Shown: positions 1-6,206 of the stretch, piece after piece | How positions within the stretch are numbered: the first letter of the stretch is position 1 | Layout of the letters: every line of letters starts with the position of its first letter | Assembly: GCA_947367725.1 (NCBI GenBank) | Contig: CANBFZ010000118.1 | Location: 1 to 6,206, forward strand | Length of the DNA: 6,206 nucleotides | Source: an uncultured Eubacterium sp. | GTDB taxonomy: Bacteria > Bacillota > Clostridia > Peptostreptococcales > Anaerovoracaceae | Direction of reading: 5' to 3' | Position numbers and translations under genes: made by a program | The notes under the pieces: generated by a model | Database searches by the model: none | Seen by the model: only the letters and a program-made list of their open reading frames with translations | What the model was told of the DNA's origin: nothing

Positions 1-453
1 GTGCAGAGTTCGGTTATCACAGAAAGCAAAGTAGGCAAAGGCACCAAAGTGGGGCCGTTTGCCTATCTCAGACCGGGCAGTATCATTGGTGAAAACTGCA
101 AGGTCGGAGATTTTGTCGAGGTTAAGAATTCGTCTCTGGGAGACGGTTCGAAGGCGTCCCATCTGACTTACATAGGGGATTCCGATGTCGGAAAGGATGT
201 CAATATAGGGTGCGGTGTCGTATTTGTCAATTATGACGGAACGCATAAGCATCGGTCAACAGTGGGGGATGGAGCATTTATCGGCTGCAATACCAACCTA
301 GTGTCTCCGGTACAGGTGGAAGGCGGCGCGTATATCGCCGCTGGCAGTACCATTACAGAGAAGGTTCCGGAGGATGCGCTGGCCATTGCAAGAACCAGAC
401 AGCGCAATATTGCGGGCTGGGCAGCTAGAAAGGGATTATACAACAAAAAATAA
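1..453 (+). CDS. glmU: GlmU, C-terminal acetyltransferase domain (5'-truncated by window edge)
   Basis: This is the last 150 residues of the bifunctional N-acetylglucosamine-1-phosphate uridyltransferase / glucosamine-1-phosphate acetyltransferase, a cytoplasmic enzyme making UDP-GlcNAc for peptidoglycan. The fragment is the left-handed beta-helix built of hexapeptide repeats (for example [24 protein letters not shown]). Acetyltransferase residues line up with the E. coli enzyme at a constant offset of 309: R24 (R333), K42 (K351), the catalytic histidine H54 in [11 protein letters not shown] (H363), Y57 (Y366), N68 (N377) and K83 (K392). The domain therefore looks intact. About 300 N-terminal residues (the uridyltransferase domain) lie left of the window, so the GTG at position 1 is an internal valine codon and not a start. 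The stop is TAA at 451-453. prs follows 46 nt later on the same strand with no terminator between, which suggests cotranscription. Confidence 0.96.
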   Translation: MQSSVITESKVGKGTKVGPFAYLRPGSIIGENCKVGDFVEVKNSSLGDGSKASHLTYIGDSDVGKDVNIGCGVVFVNYDGTHKHRSTVGDGAFIGCNTNLVSPVQVEGGAYIAAGSTITEKVPEDALAIARTRQRNIAGWAARKGLYNKK

Positions 454-485
454 TTACAACATGCTTGAGAGACAATCGAAGAAAG

Positions 486-491
486 AAGAGG
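486..491 (+). promoter_or_regulatory. Ribosome binding site that fixes the prs start
   Basis: AAGAGG lies 8 nt before the ATG at 500. An in-frame ATG at 461 could add 13 residues (beginning [10 protein letters not shown]), but it has only an A/T-rich stretch upstream with no Shine-Dalgarno-like sequence. Starting at 500 also places the active-site residues at exactly the B. subtilis PRPP synthase positions. Confidence 0.8.
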
Positions 492-499
492 TACAAAAC

Positions 500-1450
500 A
501 TGAAAAACGGCGTATTTTCAGATTTTAAGGTGTTTTCCGGAAATTCGCACACAGAACTCGCAGAAGAAATCGCATCGATTATGGGAAAGCCGCTGGGCAA
601 AGCGACTGTAACGAAATTCAGCGATGGTGAAATTTCTGTTAACCTTTGGGAATCTGTTAGAGGCATCGATGTTTACATCGTACAGTCTACCTGCAATCCG
701 GTCAACGACAATCTGATGGAGCTGCTCATCATGATCGACGCCATGAAGAGAGCTTCTGCCGGCAGAATCAATGCAGTTATTCCGTATTACGGCTATGCAA
801 GACAGGACAGAAAAGCAAAGGCAAGAGATCCAATCACAGCGAAACTTGTGGCAAATCTGCTGGTTGCGGCAGGTGCTGACAGAGTGGTTTCCATGGATCT
901 GCATGCAAATCAGATTCAGGGATACTTTGATATTCCGGTGGATCATCTGGTGGGTATGCCAATTTTGGCAAGATATTTCAAAGACAAAGCCCTGGAAGAT
1001 GTCTGCGTGGTATCGCCTGACCATGGCAGTGTGACCCGCGCCAGAAATATGGCACAGTACTTAAACTGCCCGATTGCCATCGTAGATAAGAGAAGACCGG
1101 AGCCAAACAAGAGCGAAATCATGAATATCATCGGCAATATTGATGGAAAAAATTGTATCATCCTGGATGATATGATCGATACTGCTGGCACCATTTCCAA
1201 TGCGGCTAACGCCATCAAGGAACTGGGCGCAAAGGCGGTCTATGCTTGCGCAACGCATCCGGTTCTGTCAGGTCCTGCTGTAGAAAGACTGGAACAGTCT
1301 GTGATTGAAGAACTGGTTCTGCTCAACACCATTCCGATGCCGGAAGAAAAGAAACTGGACAAGATGACATTCCTGTCCGTTGCACCTCTTTTTGCAGAAG
1401 CCATGACGAGAATTTTCACCAACGGCTCTGTAAGTAAATTATTCGACTAA
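500..1450 (+). CDS. prs: Ribose-phosphate pyrophosphokinase (PRPP synthase, class I)
   Basis: This cytoplasmic enzyme transfers pyrophosphate from ATP to ribose 5-phosphate, giving PRPP for purine, pyrimidine, histidine, tryptophan and NAD synthesis. The protein has 316 residues, the usual length for the family. Visible motifs are FSDGE (40-44), [12 protein letters not shown] (94-105, nucleotide-binding region), the signature [11 protein letters not shown] with H135, the flexible catalytic loop DKRRPEPN with K197 and R199, and the PRPP/ribose-phosphate loop DDMIDTAGT (223-231). H135, K197 and R199 have the same numbers as in B. subtilis Prs, which supports both the start and the class I assignment. 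One deviation is S177, where the family usually has the second glycine of PDHGGVTRAR. The gene lies between glmU and pth, its classical Firmicutes position. The ctc/rplY gene that sits between prs and pth in Bacillus is absent; only 27 nt separate them. Confidence 0.97.
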   Translation: MKNGVFSDFKVFSGNSHTELAEEIASIMGKPLGKATVTKFSDGEISVNLWESVRGIDVYIVQSTCNPVNDNLMELLIMIDAMKRASAGRINAVIPYYGYARQDRKAKARDPITAKLVANLLVAAGADRVVSMDLHANQIQGYFDIPVDHLVGMPILARYFKDKALEDVCVVSPDHGSVTRARNMAQYLNCPIAIVDKRRPEPNKSEIMNIIGNIDGKNCIILDDMIDTAGTISNAANAIKELGAKAVYACATHPVLSGPAVERLEQSVIEELVLLNTIPMPEEKKLDKMTFLSVAPLFAEAMTRIFTNGSVSKLFD

Positions 1451-1477
1451 TTTTCATGTAAAGGAATATACTTTGTT

Positions 1478-2083
1478 ATGTATGTGATAGCAGGACTGGG
1501 AAATCCCGGCAAGAAATACGAAAATACGAGGCATAATATGGGGTTTATCACCATAGACCGGCTGGCAGAAAAACATGACATCAAAACAGATAAACTGAAG
1601 TTTAAGGCGCTGGTCGGCGAGGGGAGAATTGCCGGCCAGAAAGTCCTTTTAGTAAAGCCGCAGACCTATATGAACCTTTCTGGAGAATCTCTGCGGGAAG
1701 TGATGCAGTTTTATAAGCTGGAGCCTGAAAATCTTATCGTCATTTACGATGATATTGACATTGCACTGGGCGCGCTTCGCATCAGAAAATTCGGCAGTGC
1801 CGGTACGCATAACGGCATGAAGTCGGTGGTATACCAACTGCAGTCTGACCGGTTCCCCAGAATTCGCATCGGTATCGGTAGTCAGAAAAAAGGCGATCTT
1901 GTCAACTTTGTCGTTGGTGGATTTTCTAAAGAGGAAGTGCCGGTGCTGGAGGAAACGGTTACGAAGGCAGTCAGCGCCATCGAGTGTATTTTGGAATCAG
2001 ATGTAGATATTGCGATGAACCGGTATAATACGAAAAAAGGAAAGCCGAAGAAGGAAGAGAATGAAGAAAAAGGGAATCATTAA
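1478..2083 (+). CDS. pth: Peptidyl-tRNA hydrolase
   Basis: Pth cleaves the ester bond of peptidyl-tRNAs that drop off the ribosome, recycling tRNA; in Bacillus the gene is also called spoVC. The 201-residue protein has the expected motifs: GLGNPG (6-11), YENTRHNMGF (14-23) with the catalytic histidine H19 (E. coli H20), KPQTYMNLSG (60-69), IYDDID (89-94) with D92 matching E. coli D93, and GSAGTHNGMKS (106-116) with the substrate-binding asparagine N112. An AAAGGA at 1460-1465 precedes the ATG by 12 nt, an acceptable but slightly long spacing. The last 20 or so residues are a Lys/Glu-rich tail that makes the protein a little longer than a minimal Pth. The DNA for this tail contains the ribosome binding site and start of mfd, with a 23-nt overlap, so translation of the two is probably coupled. 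Confidence 0.97.
   Translation: MYVIAGLGNPGKKYENTRHNMGFITIDRLAEKHDIKTDKLKFKALVGEGRIAGQKVLLVKPQTYMNLSGESLREVMQFYKLEPENLIVIYDDIDIALGALRIRKFGSAGTHNGMKSVVYQLQSDRFPRIRIGIGSQKKGDLVNFVVGGFSKEEVPVLEETVTKAVSAIECILESDVDIAMNRYNTKKGKPKKEENEEKGNH
2051..2057 (+). promoter_or_regulatory. mfd ribosome binding site inside the pth coding sequence
   Basis: The purine-rich AAGGAAG just before the ATG at 2061 lies within codons for the charged tail of Pth. In the mfd frame, a TGA at 2016-2018 closes the frame upstream and no ATG, GTG or TTG lies between it and 2061. This makes 2061 the only plausible upstream-most start and argues for translational coupling to pth. Confidence 0.75.
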
Positions 2084-5000
2084 TATTTCAGGGATTTCTG
2101 AAAGCAGATGTGCACCGATTATTTCCGATATACTGAAAGAAGAAAGACAGAGTCTGATCATCACTGCCAGTGCCGCTCGTGCGACAAGACTGGCATCAGA
2201 CCTTTCTTTTTTTTCGGCGCGGGAAATTTTGGTGCTGCCGCAGGAAGACCAGGTGTTTTTGCGTTACGAAGCCAAAAACCATGATCAACTGATAGAAAGA
2301 TTGAAGATTTTAAAGGCGCTTGCGACAAAGGAAAATTGTATTGTCATAGCGCCTGTTTCTGCTGCTGTAAAAAAGATTACACCGCATGCAAGTTTTGCGT
2401 CAGCATCTGTTAAAATTGGCTTGGGCGATGACCTTGATTTGGCAAATCTAAGGGAAACCTTAGTGAAGATGGGCTATGAGCGTATGGAGATTGTTGATAC
2501 CAAAGGACAGTTTTCCATTCGGGGTGGCATTCTCGATGTTTTTACCCCGGATGGTGATTTGCCATACCGGATCGAGCTGTTTGATACAGAAGTGGATTCC
2601 ATTCGCAGTTTTGATATGAACACCCAGCGTTCTGTGGAGAATCTGCAGTCTGTGGAGATTTTCCCTGCGGAGCATATGCTGGCAGATCAGGCGATGTTTG
2701 CCGAGGCGGCAGCCCTTTTGCACAAGGAGTATACGGCGCAGGCAAAGCGGCTTTACAAAAAAGGCGAGGCCTTTGAGGAATCCGCGCAACGGCTGGAAAA
2801 GCGCAGAGATGAGCTCTGCGAATATATACAGAATGTATCCAACTTGCAGCTATTAGAAAATTATCTCCACTATTTCTATCAGACGACAGAATACTTGTGG
2901 GACTACCTGGAGGAAGGGCCGGTCATTGTAGATGATCCGGATCGAATCTGTGAATTTCTGGATGCCAGAAGCGGGGAACTCAAAGAGGATTTTAAAGTGC
3001 TTTTGGAGCGGGGGCAGGTGGTTCCCAAAGATATGGAGTTGCTTTCGGGCAGAGAAGATTTTTACCGCATTTACGAGAAAGAAACGGTGTATGTACTGAC
3101 ACCGTTTACAAAGACCGTGAAGGGTGTGGATCGGCTTTCTGCGGTGCAGACTGTAAAGAGTCGGCAGATGGTAGAATTCGGCGGCAGAATGGAGCTTCTG
3201 GAAGCGGAACTAAAAAATTACGTAAAAAAACATTATAAAATTGTCATTGCTGCATCGACCAAAGAGCGACTTGACAATCTAAAAGAATTTACAGACCGCA
3301 TCGGCCTTCTTGAGAAAATCACATTTGCGGAAGGTACTTTAAGCGCTGGGATGGAATTTCCCGAGGAAAAGATTTGCTATATCAGCGAGAATGATATTTT
3401 TTCCGGACAGAATCTGAAGCGAAAGAAGCGAAAGAAGAAAAAGACGAAATCAGAACAAATGCAGTCTTTTGCCGATATGAAAAGCGGCGATTATGTGGTG
3501 CATGAAAACCACGGTATCGGCAGGTTTTTGGGGCTGGAACAGCTGACGGTGCAGGGCGAGCAGAAAGATTATCTAAAGATCAAGTACGCAGGTAACGATA
3601 TGCTGTATGTGCCGGTAGAGCAGATGGACATGATTCAGAAGTACATCGGCACCGACGGCGCGTCCCCAAAAATACACAAGCTTTCCGGCGGAGAATGGAA
3701 ACAGACGAAAGCAAAGGCCAAAGCTGCCATTGCGGAGATGGCGCAGGAACTTCTGCAACTTTACGCGCAGCGAAAAATGCAGAAAGGGCATGGGTTTTCA
3801 AAAGATACGGTTTGGCAGAAAGAGTTTGAAGACGCGTTTCCTTATACAGAGACTGACGATCAGCTTCGTTCGATTGAAGAAATAAAGGAAGATATGGAGC
3901 GGTCACAGGCGATGGATCGGTTGCTGTGCGGTGATGTAGGGTTTGGAAAGACGGAAGTGGCGGCCAGGGCGCTGTTCAAATGTATTGCCGATGGTAAGCA
4001 GGCAGCAGTGCTGGTGCCGACGACGATTTTAGCAAATCAGCATTATTATACGCTGAAGGAGCGATTTGAGCAGTTTCCGCTGAAGGTGGAAATGCTGTCC
4101 CGCTTTCGTTCCGATGCGCAGCAGGCACAGATCATCGATGCATTGGGAAAGGGGCAGGTTGACCTTGTCATCGGCACCCATAGACTGTTATCCAAAGATG
4201 TAACTTTTAAGGATCTGGGGCTTCTGGTGATCGACGAGGAACAGCGCTTTGGCGTCGCGCATAAAGAAAAAATCAAGCAGATCAAGCAGAATGTGGATGT
4301 GCTGACCCTTTCTGCAACGCCGATTCCAAGAACGCTCAACATGTCTTTGACGGGGATTAAAGATATGAGCGTCATCGATGAACCGCCGGAAGAGCGGTAT
4401 CCAGTACAGACTTATGTGATGGAACAGGAGGATGCAGCGATTCGGGAGATGATCACCAGAGAACTGGATCGCGGCGGGCAGGTTTTTGTTGTCTACAATC
4501 GGGTGCGGGGCATCAATAAGCTGGCAGATAACATTCGTAATCTGGTACCTTTTGCCAGGGTTTGTGTGGGACATGGACAGATGAACGAACATGCGCTGGA
4601 AGATGTGATGTTAAGTTTTATCAACGGCGAATATAATGTGTTGGTAGCCACAACGATTATTGAATCTGGCATTGATATTTCCAATGCCAACACTATGATT
4701 ATTATTGATGCAGATAAATACGGGCTGTCACAGCTTTATCAGCTTAGGGGCAGAGTTGGACGTTCCAACCGTATGGCATATGCATACCTGATGTATCAGA
4801 AAGATAAAGTGCTGACGGAAGTGGCAGAAAAAAGACTGAAAGCCATCCGGGAATTTACAGAGTTTGGAGCAGGGTTTAAAGTCGCCATGCGGGATCTGGA
4901 AATCCGCGGCGCAGGAAACCTTCTGGGCAGTGAACAGAGCGGTCATATGATGAATATCGGCTATGAGCTTTATTGCAAGCTGGTGGATGATGCCATTCGC

Positions 5001-5492
5001 GGGCTGCAGGGGGAAGTGGTCAGTGATCGGCAGGAAGAGATTTCTGTGGAACTTGCGGTGACTGCGAACATTCCTGGCTGGTATATTGAAAATGAAACGC
5101 TGAAGCTGCAGATGTACAAAAAAATCGCTACGGTTGCGACAGAGCATGACGAGGATGAAATCATTGATGAGATGATGGACCGCTTCGGTGATGTGCCGCG
5201 AGAAACACTGAACTTGATCCGCGTTTCTAGAATCCGTAGTCTGGCAGAGGAACTGGCAGTCGCTAGAATTTACGAACAGCAGGGTAAGGTGATTGTTGCC
5301 TTTGGCGAAAAGAATCCGCTGAACGGCTATGCGCTGATGCAGGTTGGCGAAACGTTCGGCATGCGTGCATTTGTTCACGGCGGTGTGGAACCATACATCC
5401 GCTTAACGGTGAAGCCGCAGGAAAAGCTAAAAGATACAGTGCAGCTATTGCAGATTTTGAAAGAGCAGAAGAAGACAAAGCCAACCGTTTAA
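2061..5492 (+). CDS. mfd: Mfd, transcription-repair coupling factor (SF2 ATPase)
   Basis: Mfd binds RNA polymerase stalled at DNA damage, translocates on DNA to push or release it, and recruits UvrA for nucleotide excision repair. The 1143-residue protein has the full domain order. A UvrB-like N-terminal module (about 1-340) lacks a Walker A motif, as expected; its R154, R170 and F174 have the same spacing as the E. coli residues I recall as UvrA contacts (R165, R181, F185). A variable D3 domain (to about 445) is followed by a basic linker (452-463) and the RNA-polymerase-interaction domain beginning SGDYVVHENHGIGRF (475-489). The translocase has Walker A GDVGFGKT (624-631), DEEQ (725-728), SATPIPRT (751-758) and QLRGRVGR (894-901). 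The TRG motif region starts RDLEIRGAGNLLG (944-956), and the C-terminal autoinhibitory D7 runs from about 990. All motor motifs look intact. The N-terminus is roughly 10-30 residues shorter than in E. coli or B. subtilis. Bacillus fin (yabK), normally between pth and mfd, is missing. Confidence 0.97.
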   Translation: MKKKGIINISGISESRCAPIISDILKEERQSLIITASAARATRLASDLSFFSAREILVLPQEDQVFLRYEAKNHDQLIERLKILKALATKENCIVIAPVSAAVKKITPHASFASASVKIGLGDDLDLANLRETLVKMGYERMEIVDTKGQFSIRGGILDVFTPDGDLPYRIELFDTEVDSIRSFDMNTQRSVENLQSVEIFPAEHMLADQAMFAEAAALLHKEYTAQAKRLYKKGEAFEESAQRLEKRRDELCEYIQNVSNLQLLENYLHYFYQTTEYLWDYLEEGPVIVDDPDRICEFLDARSGELKEDFKVLLERGQVVPKDMELLSGREDFYRIYEKETVYVLTPFTKTVKGVDRLSAVQTVKSRQMVEFGGRMELLEAELKNYVKKHYKIVIAASTKERLDNLKEFTDRIGLLEKITFAEGTLSAGMEFPEEKICYISENDIFSGQNLKRKKRKKKKTKSEQMQSFADMKSGDYVVHENHGIGRFLGLEQLTVQGEQKDYLKIKYAGNDMLYVPVEQMDMIQKYIGTDGASPKIHKLSGGEWKQTKAKAKAAIAEMAQELLQLYAQRKMQKGHGFSKDTVWQKEFEDAFPYTETDDQLRSIEEIKEDMERSQAMDRLLCGDVGFGKTEVAARALFKCIADGKQAAVLVPTTILANQHYYTLKERFEQFPLKVEMLSRFRSDAQQAQIIDALGKGQVDLVIGTHRLLSKDVTFKDLGLLVIDEEQRFGVAHKEKIKQIKQNVDVLTLSATPIPRTLNMSLTGIKDMSVIDEPPEERYPVQTYVMEQEDAAIREMITRELDRGGQVFVVYNRVRGINKLADNIRNLVPFARVCVGHGQMNEHALEDVMLSFINGEYNVLVATTIIESGIDISNANTMIIIDADKYGLSQLYQLRGRVGRSNRMAYAYLMYQKDKVLTEVAEKRLKAIREFTEFGAGFKVAMRDLEIRGAGNLLGSEQSGHMMNIGYELYCKLVDDAIRGLQGEVVSDRQEEISVELAVTANIPGWYIENETLKLQMYKKIATVATEHDEDEIIDEMMDRFGDVPRETLNLIRVSRIRSLAEELAVARIYEQQGKVIVAFGEKNPLNGYALMQVGETFGMRAFVHGGVEPYIRLTVKPQEKLKDTVQLLQILKEQKKTKPTV
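3417..3443 (+). repeat. Three 9-bp tandem units encoding the basic linker of Mfd
   Basis: Two exact copies of AAGCGAAAG (3417-3425, 3426-3434) are followed by a diverged third unit, AAGAAAAAG (3435-3443). In frame they read KRK-KRK-KKK (residues 453-461), between domain D3 and the RNA-polymerase-interaction domain. Unit length is a multiple of three, so gain or loss of a copy would leave the frame intact. Confidence 0.8.
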
Positions 5493-5520
5493 GCGGATGG
5501 TGCTGTTGTCTTTCTTGCGT
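5472..5520. terminator. Imperfect hairpin, probable terminator between convergent mfd and MATE genes
   Basis: The arm AAGACAA at 5472-5478 pairs with TTGTCTT at 5506-5512. The stem continues inward with AGC (5479-5481) and GCT (5502-5504) after a one-base bulge. An apical CCG/CGG stem (5485-5487 with 5494-5496) closes a six-base loop. The mfd stop codon sits in this apical loop. Downstream on the plus strand is TCTTGCGTCTT, moderately T-rich; on the minus strand the sequence beyond the other arm reads CTTCTTCTGCTCTT, also pyrimidine-rich. It could serve both genes. The stem has internal bulges and neither tail is a clean T run, so confidence is moderate. Confidence 0.5.
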
Positions 5521-5536
5521 CTTACTGTAGAAGGTG

Positions 5537-6206
5537 CTATTTGGGATTTGATTTGGTAAGGCAGATCGCAGCAGTAAGTGCGGTGAGAATCTGGGAAATG
5601 AGTGCGGAAATCCAGATACCGGAAAGTCCCTGTATTGCCGGTAACATACACAGAAGCAGAAACAGAAAGACAGGTTCTGCATAGACGAGAACATAAGCGA
5701 ACCGATTCTGTGCGGTGGCATAGAATATGGATGTGGTGACTTTGACGAAAGCAAGGAATACAAATCCGGCAAGAAAATATGGCAGCGTGGCGGCAACCGC
5801 GATCCGTACTGTGGCGGATGCACCGAATAGGGAAGCTGCACTGCCGCGCATACAAAACAGAAGTACCATACAGATGACGGCAAGGCAAATCGCAGTGCCA
5901 TAAGCCATCTGTTTGGTGCTTTTTAAATCGTCCCGATTTTTTTCACCGAAGTATCTGCTGATCAACGGCTGACAGCCATCTCCAACGCCCTGCAGAAGCA
6001 GAAGAATAATCATGGTGATGTAGGAAATAGCAGCATAGCAGGCTACCGCTTCTTCCCCGCCGTAAATCATGGTGTATTTGTTCATCAGAATCAGAATGAT
6101 ATTGGGCGAAAAGGTCAGCCCGAAAGGGGACAGTGCCACTCGCAAAATGGCTGCGCAGTGCTGCTTCAGCAAGGCTGCTTTTGGCAGAGAAAAACCGATG
6201 TGTTTT
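5537..6206 (-). CDS. MATE-family efflux transporter, C-terminal half (5'-truncated by window edge)
   Basis: This is the last 222 residues of an inner-membrane multidrug and toxic compound extrusion transporter, which exports cationic drugs or other substrates using a Na+ or H+ gradient. The visible part has about six hydrophobic segments (roughly residues 20-42, 53-75, 100-119, 135-158, 170-190 and 195-215 of the fragment), matching the second six-helix bundle of a 12-helix MATE protein. The loop QGVGDGCQPLISRYFGEKN (72-90) matches the family's recurrent G-G-QP-S-G-N pattern, and GLSGIWIS near the end matches the usual G-GVW-A motif before the last helix. The frame stays open to the right edge, so the true start lies outside; a TTG codon at 6172-6170 is not needed as a start. 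The gene is convergent to mfd and ends 44 nt from it. Substrate and subfamily (MepA/DinF-like) cannot be determined from this half. Confidence 0.9.
   Translation of the reverse strand, partial: KHIGFSLPKAALLKQHCAAILRVALSPFGLTFSPNIILILMNKYTMIYGGEEAVACYAAISYITMIILLLLQGVGDGCQPLISRYFGEKNRDDLKSTKQMAYGTAICLAVICMVLLFCMRGSAASLFGASATVRIAVAATLPYFLAGFVFLAFVKVTTSIFYATAQNRFAYVLVYAEPVFLFLLLCMLPAIQGLSGIWISALISQILTALTAAICLTKSNPK

Noticed and set aside
461..499. An earlier in-frame ATG at 461 as the prs start
   Set aside because: It has no Shine-Dalgarno sequence, adds a charged 13-residue extension not usual in Prs, and shifts the active-site numbering away from the family. The ATG at 500 has AAGAGG at good spacing.
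518..1024. A 168-codon open frame on the minus strand opposite prs
   Set aside because: It lies entirely antisense to a clearly functional prs, has a Cys/His/Arg-rich composition with no recognisable motif, and has no separate support as a gene.
771..1034. An 87-codon plus-strand frame inside prs
   Set aside because: It is an out-of-frame Trp/Gln-rich reading of prs codons with no ribosome binding site or motif.
1467..1472. TATACT as a -10 box for a pth promoter
   Set aside because: No acceptable -35 lies about 17 nt upstream, and the implied transcription start would fall at the pth start codon, leaving no room for the ribosome binding site.
4188..4592. A 134-codon minus-strand open frame opposite the Mfd helicase motifs
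   Set aside because: It is antisense to strongly conserved DEEQ and SATPIPRT codons and resembles no family I recognise.
4728..5378. A 216-codon open frame on the minus strand opposite the mfd 3' part
   Set aside because: The sense strand carries intact motor and D7 sequence of Mfd. The antisense product is His/Phe/Gln-rich with no domain or coherent hydrophobic pattern, typical of a shadow frame.
5263..5901. Two other minus-strand open frames overlapping the MATE region and the mfd end
   Set aside because: Both are Pro/Ser/Cys/His-rich, in frames different from the MATE frame, and one runs into mfd. The MATE frame shows regularly spaced membrane segments and family motifs and stays open to the edge.

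Overview
The window is a stretch of a bacterial chromosome, most likely from a low-to-moderate G+C Gram-positive (Bacillota, probably Clostridia). This rests on the gene order glmU-prs-pth-mfd, which matches the conserved glmU/prs/spoVC(pth)/mfd neighbourhood of Bacillus and its relatives. It also rests on Firmicutes-like protein features: PRPP synthase residues fall at exactly the B. subtilis numbering, and Mfd carries a lysine-rich linker before its RNA-polymerase-binding domain, as in Bacillus. The exact genus cannot be read from the sequence.

Layout. Positions 1-453 (+) are the last third of glmU, cut by the window edge. prs (PRPP synthase, 500-1450), pth (peptidyl-tRNA hydrolase, 1478-2083) and mfd (transcription-repair coupling factor, 2061-5492) follow on the same strand. 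The gaps are 46 nt and 27 nt, then pth and mfd overlap by 23 nt. No terminator or convincing promoter is visible between them, so they look like one operon. A 44-nt gap with an imperfect hairpin (likely terminator) separates mfd from a convergent gene on the minus strand (5537-6206), which encodes the C-terminal half of a MATE-family multidrug/cation efflux transporter and runs off the right edge.

How they fit together. The plus-strand block is housekeeping. GlmU makes UDP-GlcNAc for cell wall synthesis, Prs makes PRPP for nucleotide, His and Trp synthesis, Pth recycles stalled peptidyl-tRNAs, and Mfd removes stalled RNA polymerase and recruits UvrA. The MATE gene is an unrelated, convergent neighbour. 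There is no gene-free stretch above about 50 nt, and I see no RNA gene, CRISPR array, insertion sequence or phage gene.

I do not see a previously undescribed system here. The points worth a second look are modest: loss of the ctc/rplY and fin genes relative to the Bacillus order, a short Mfd N-terminus fixed by an upstream stop, a 9-bp repeat building Mfd's basic linker, an early intragenic hairpin plus T8 run in mfd, a Gly-to-Ser change in a PRPP synthase motif, and a possibly shared terminator.
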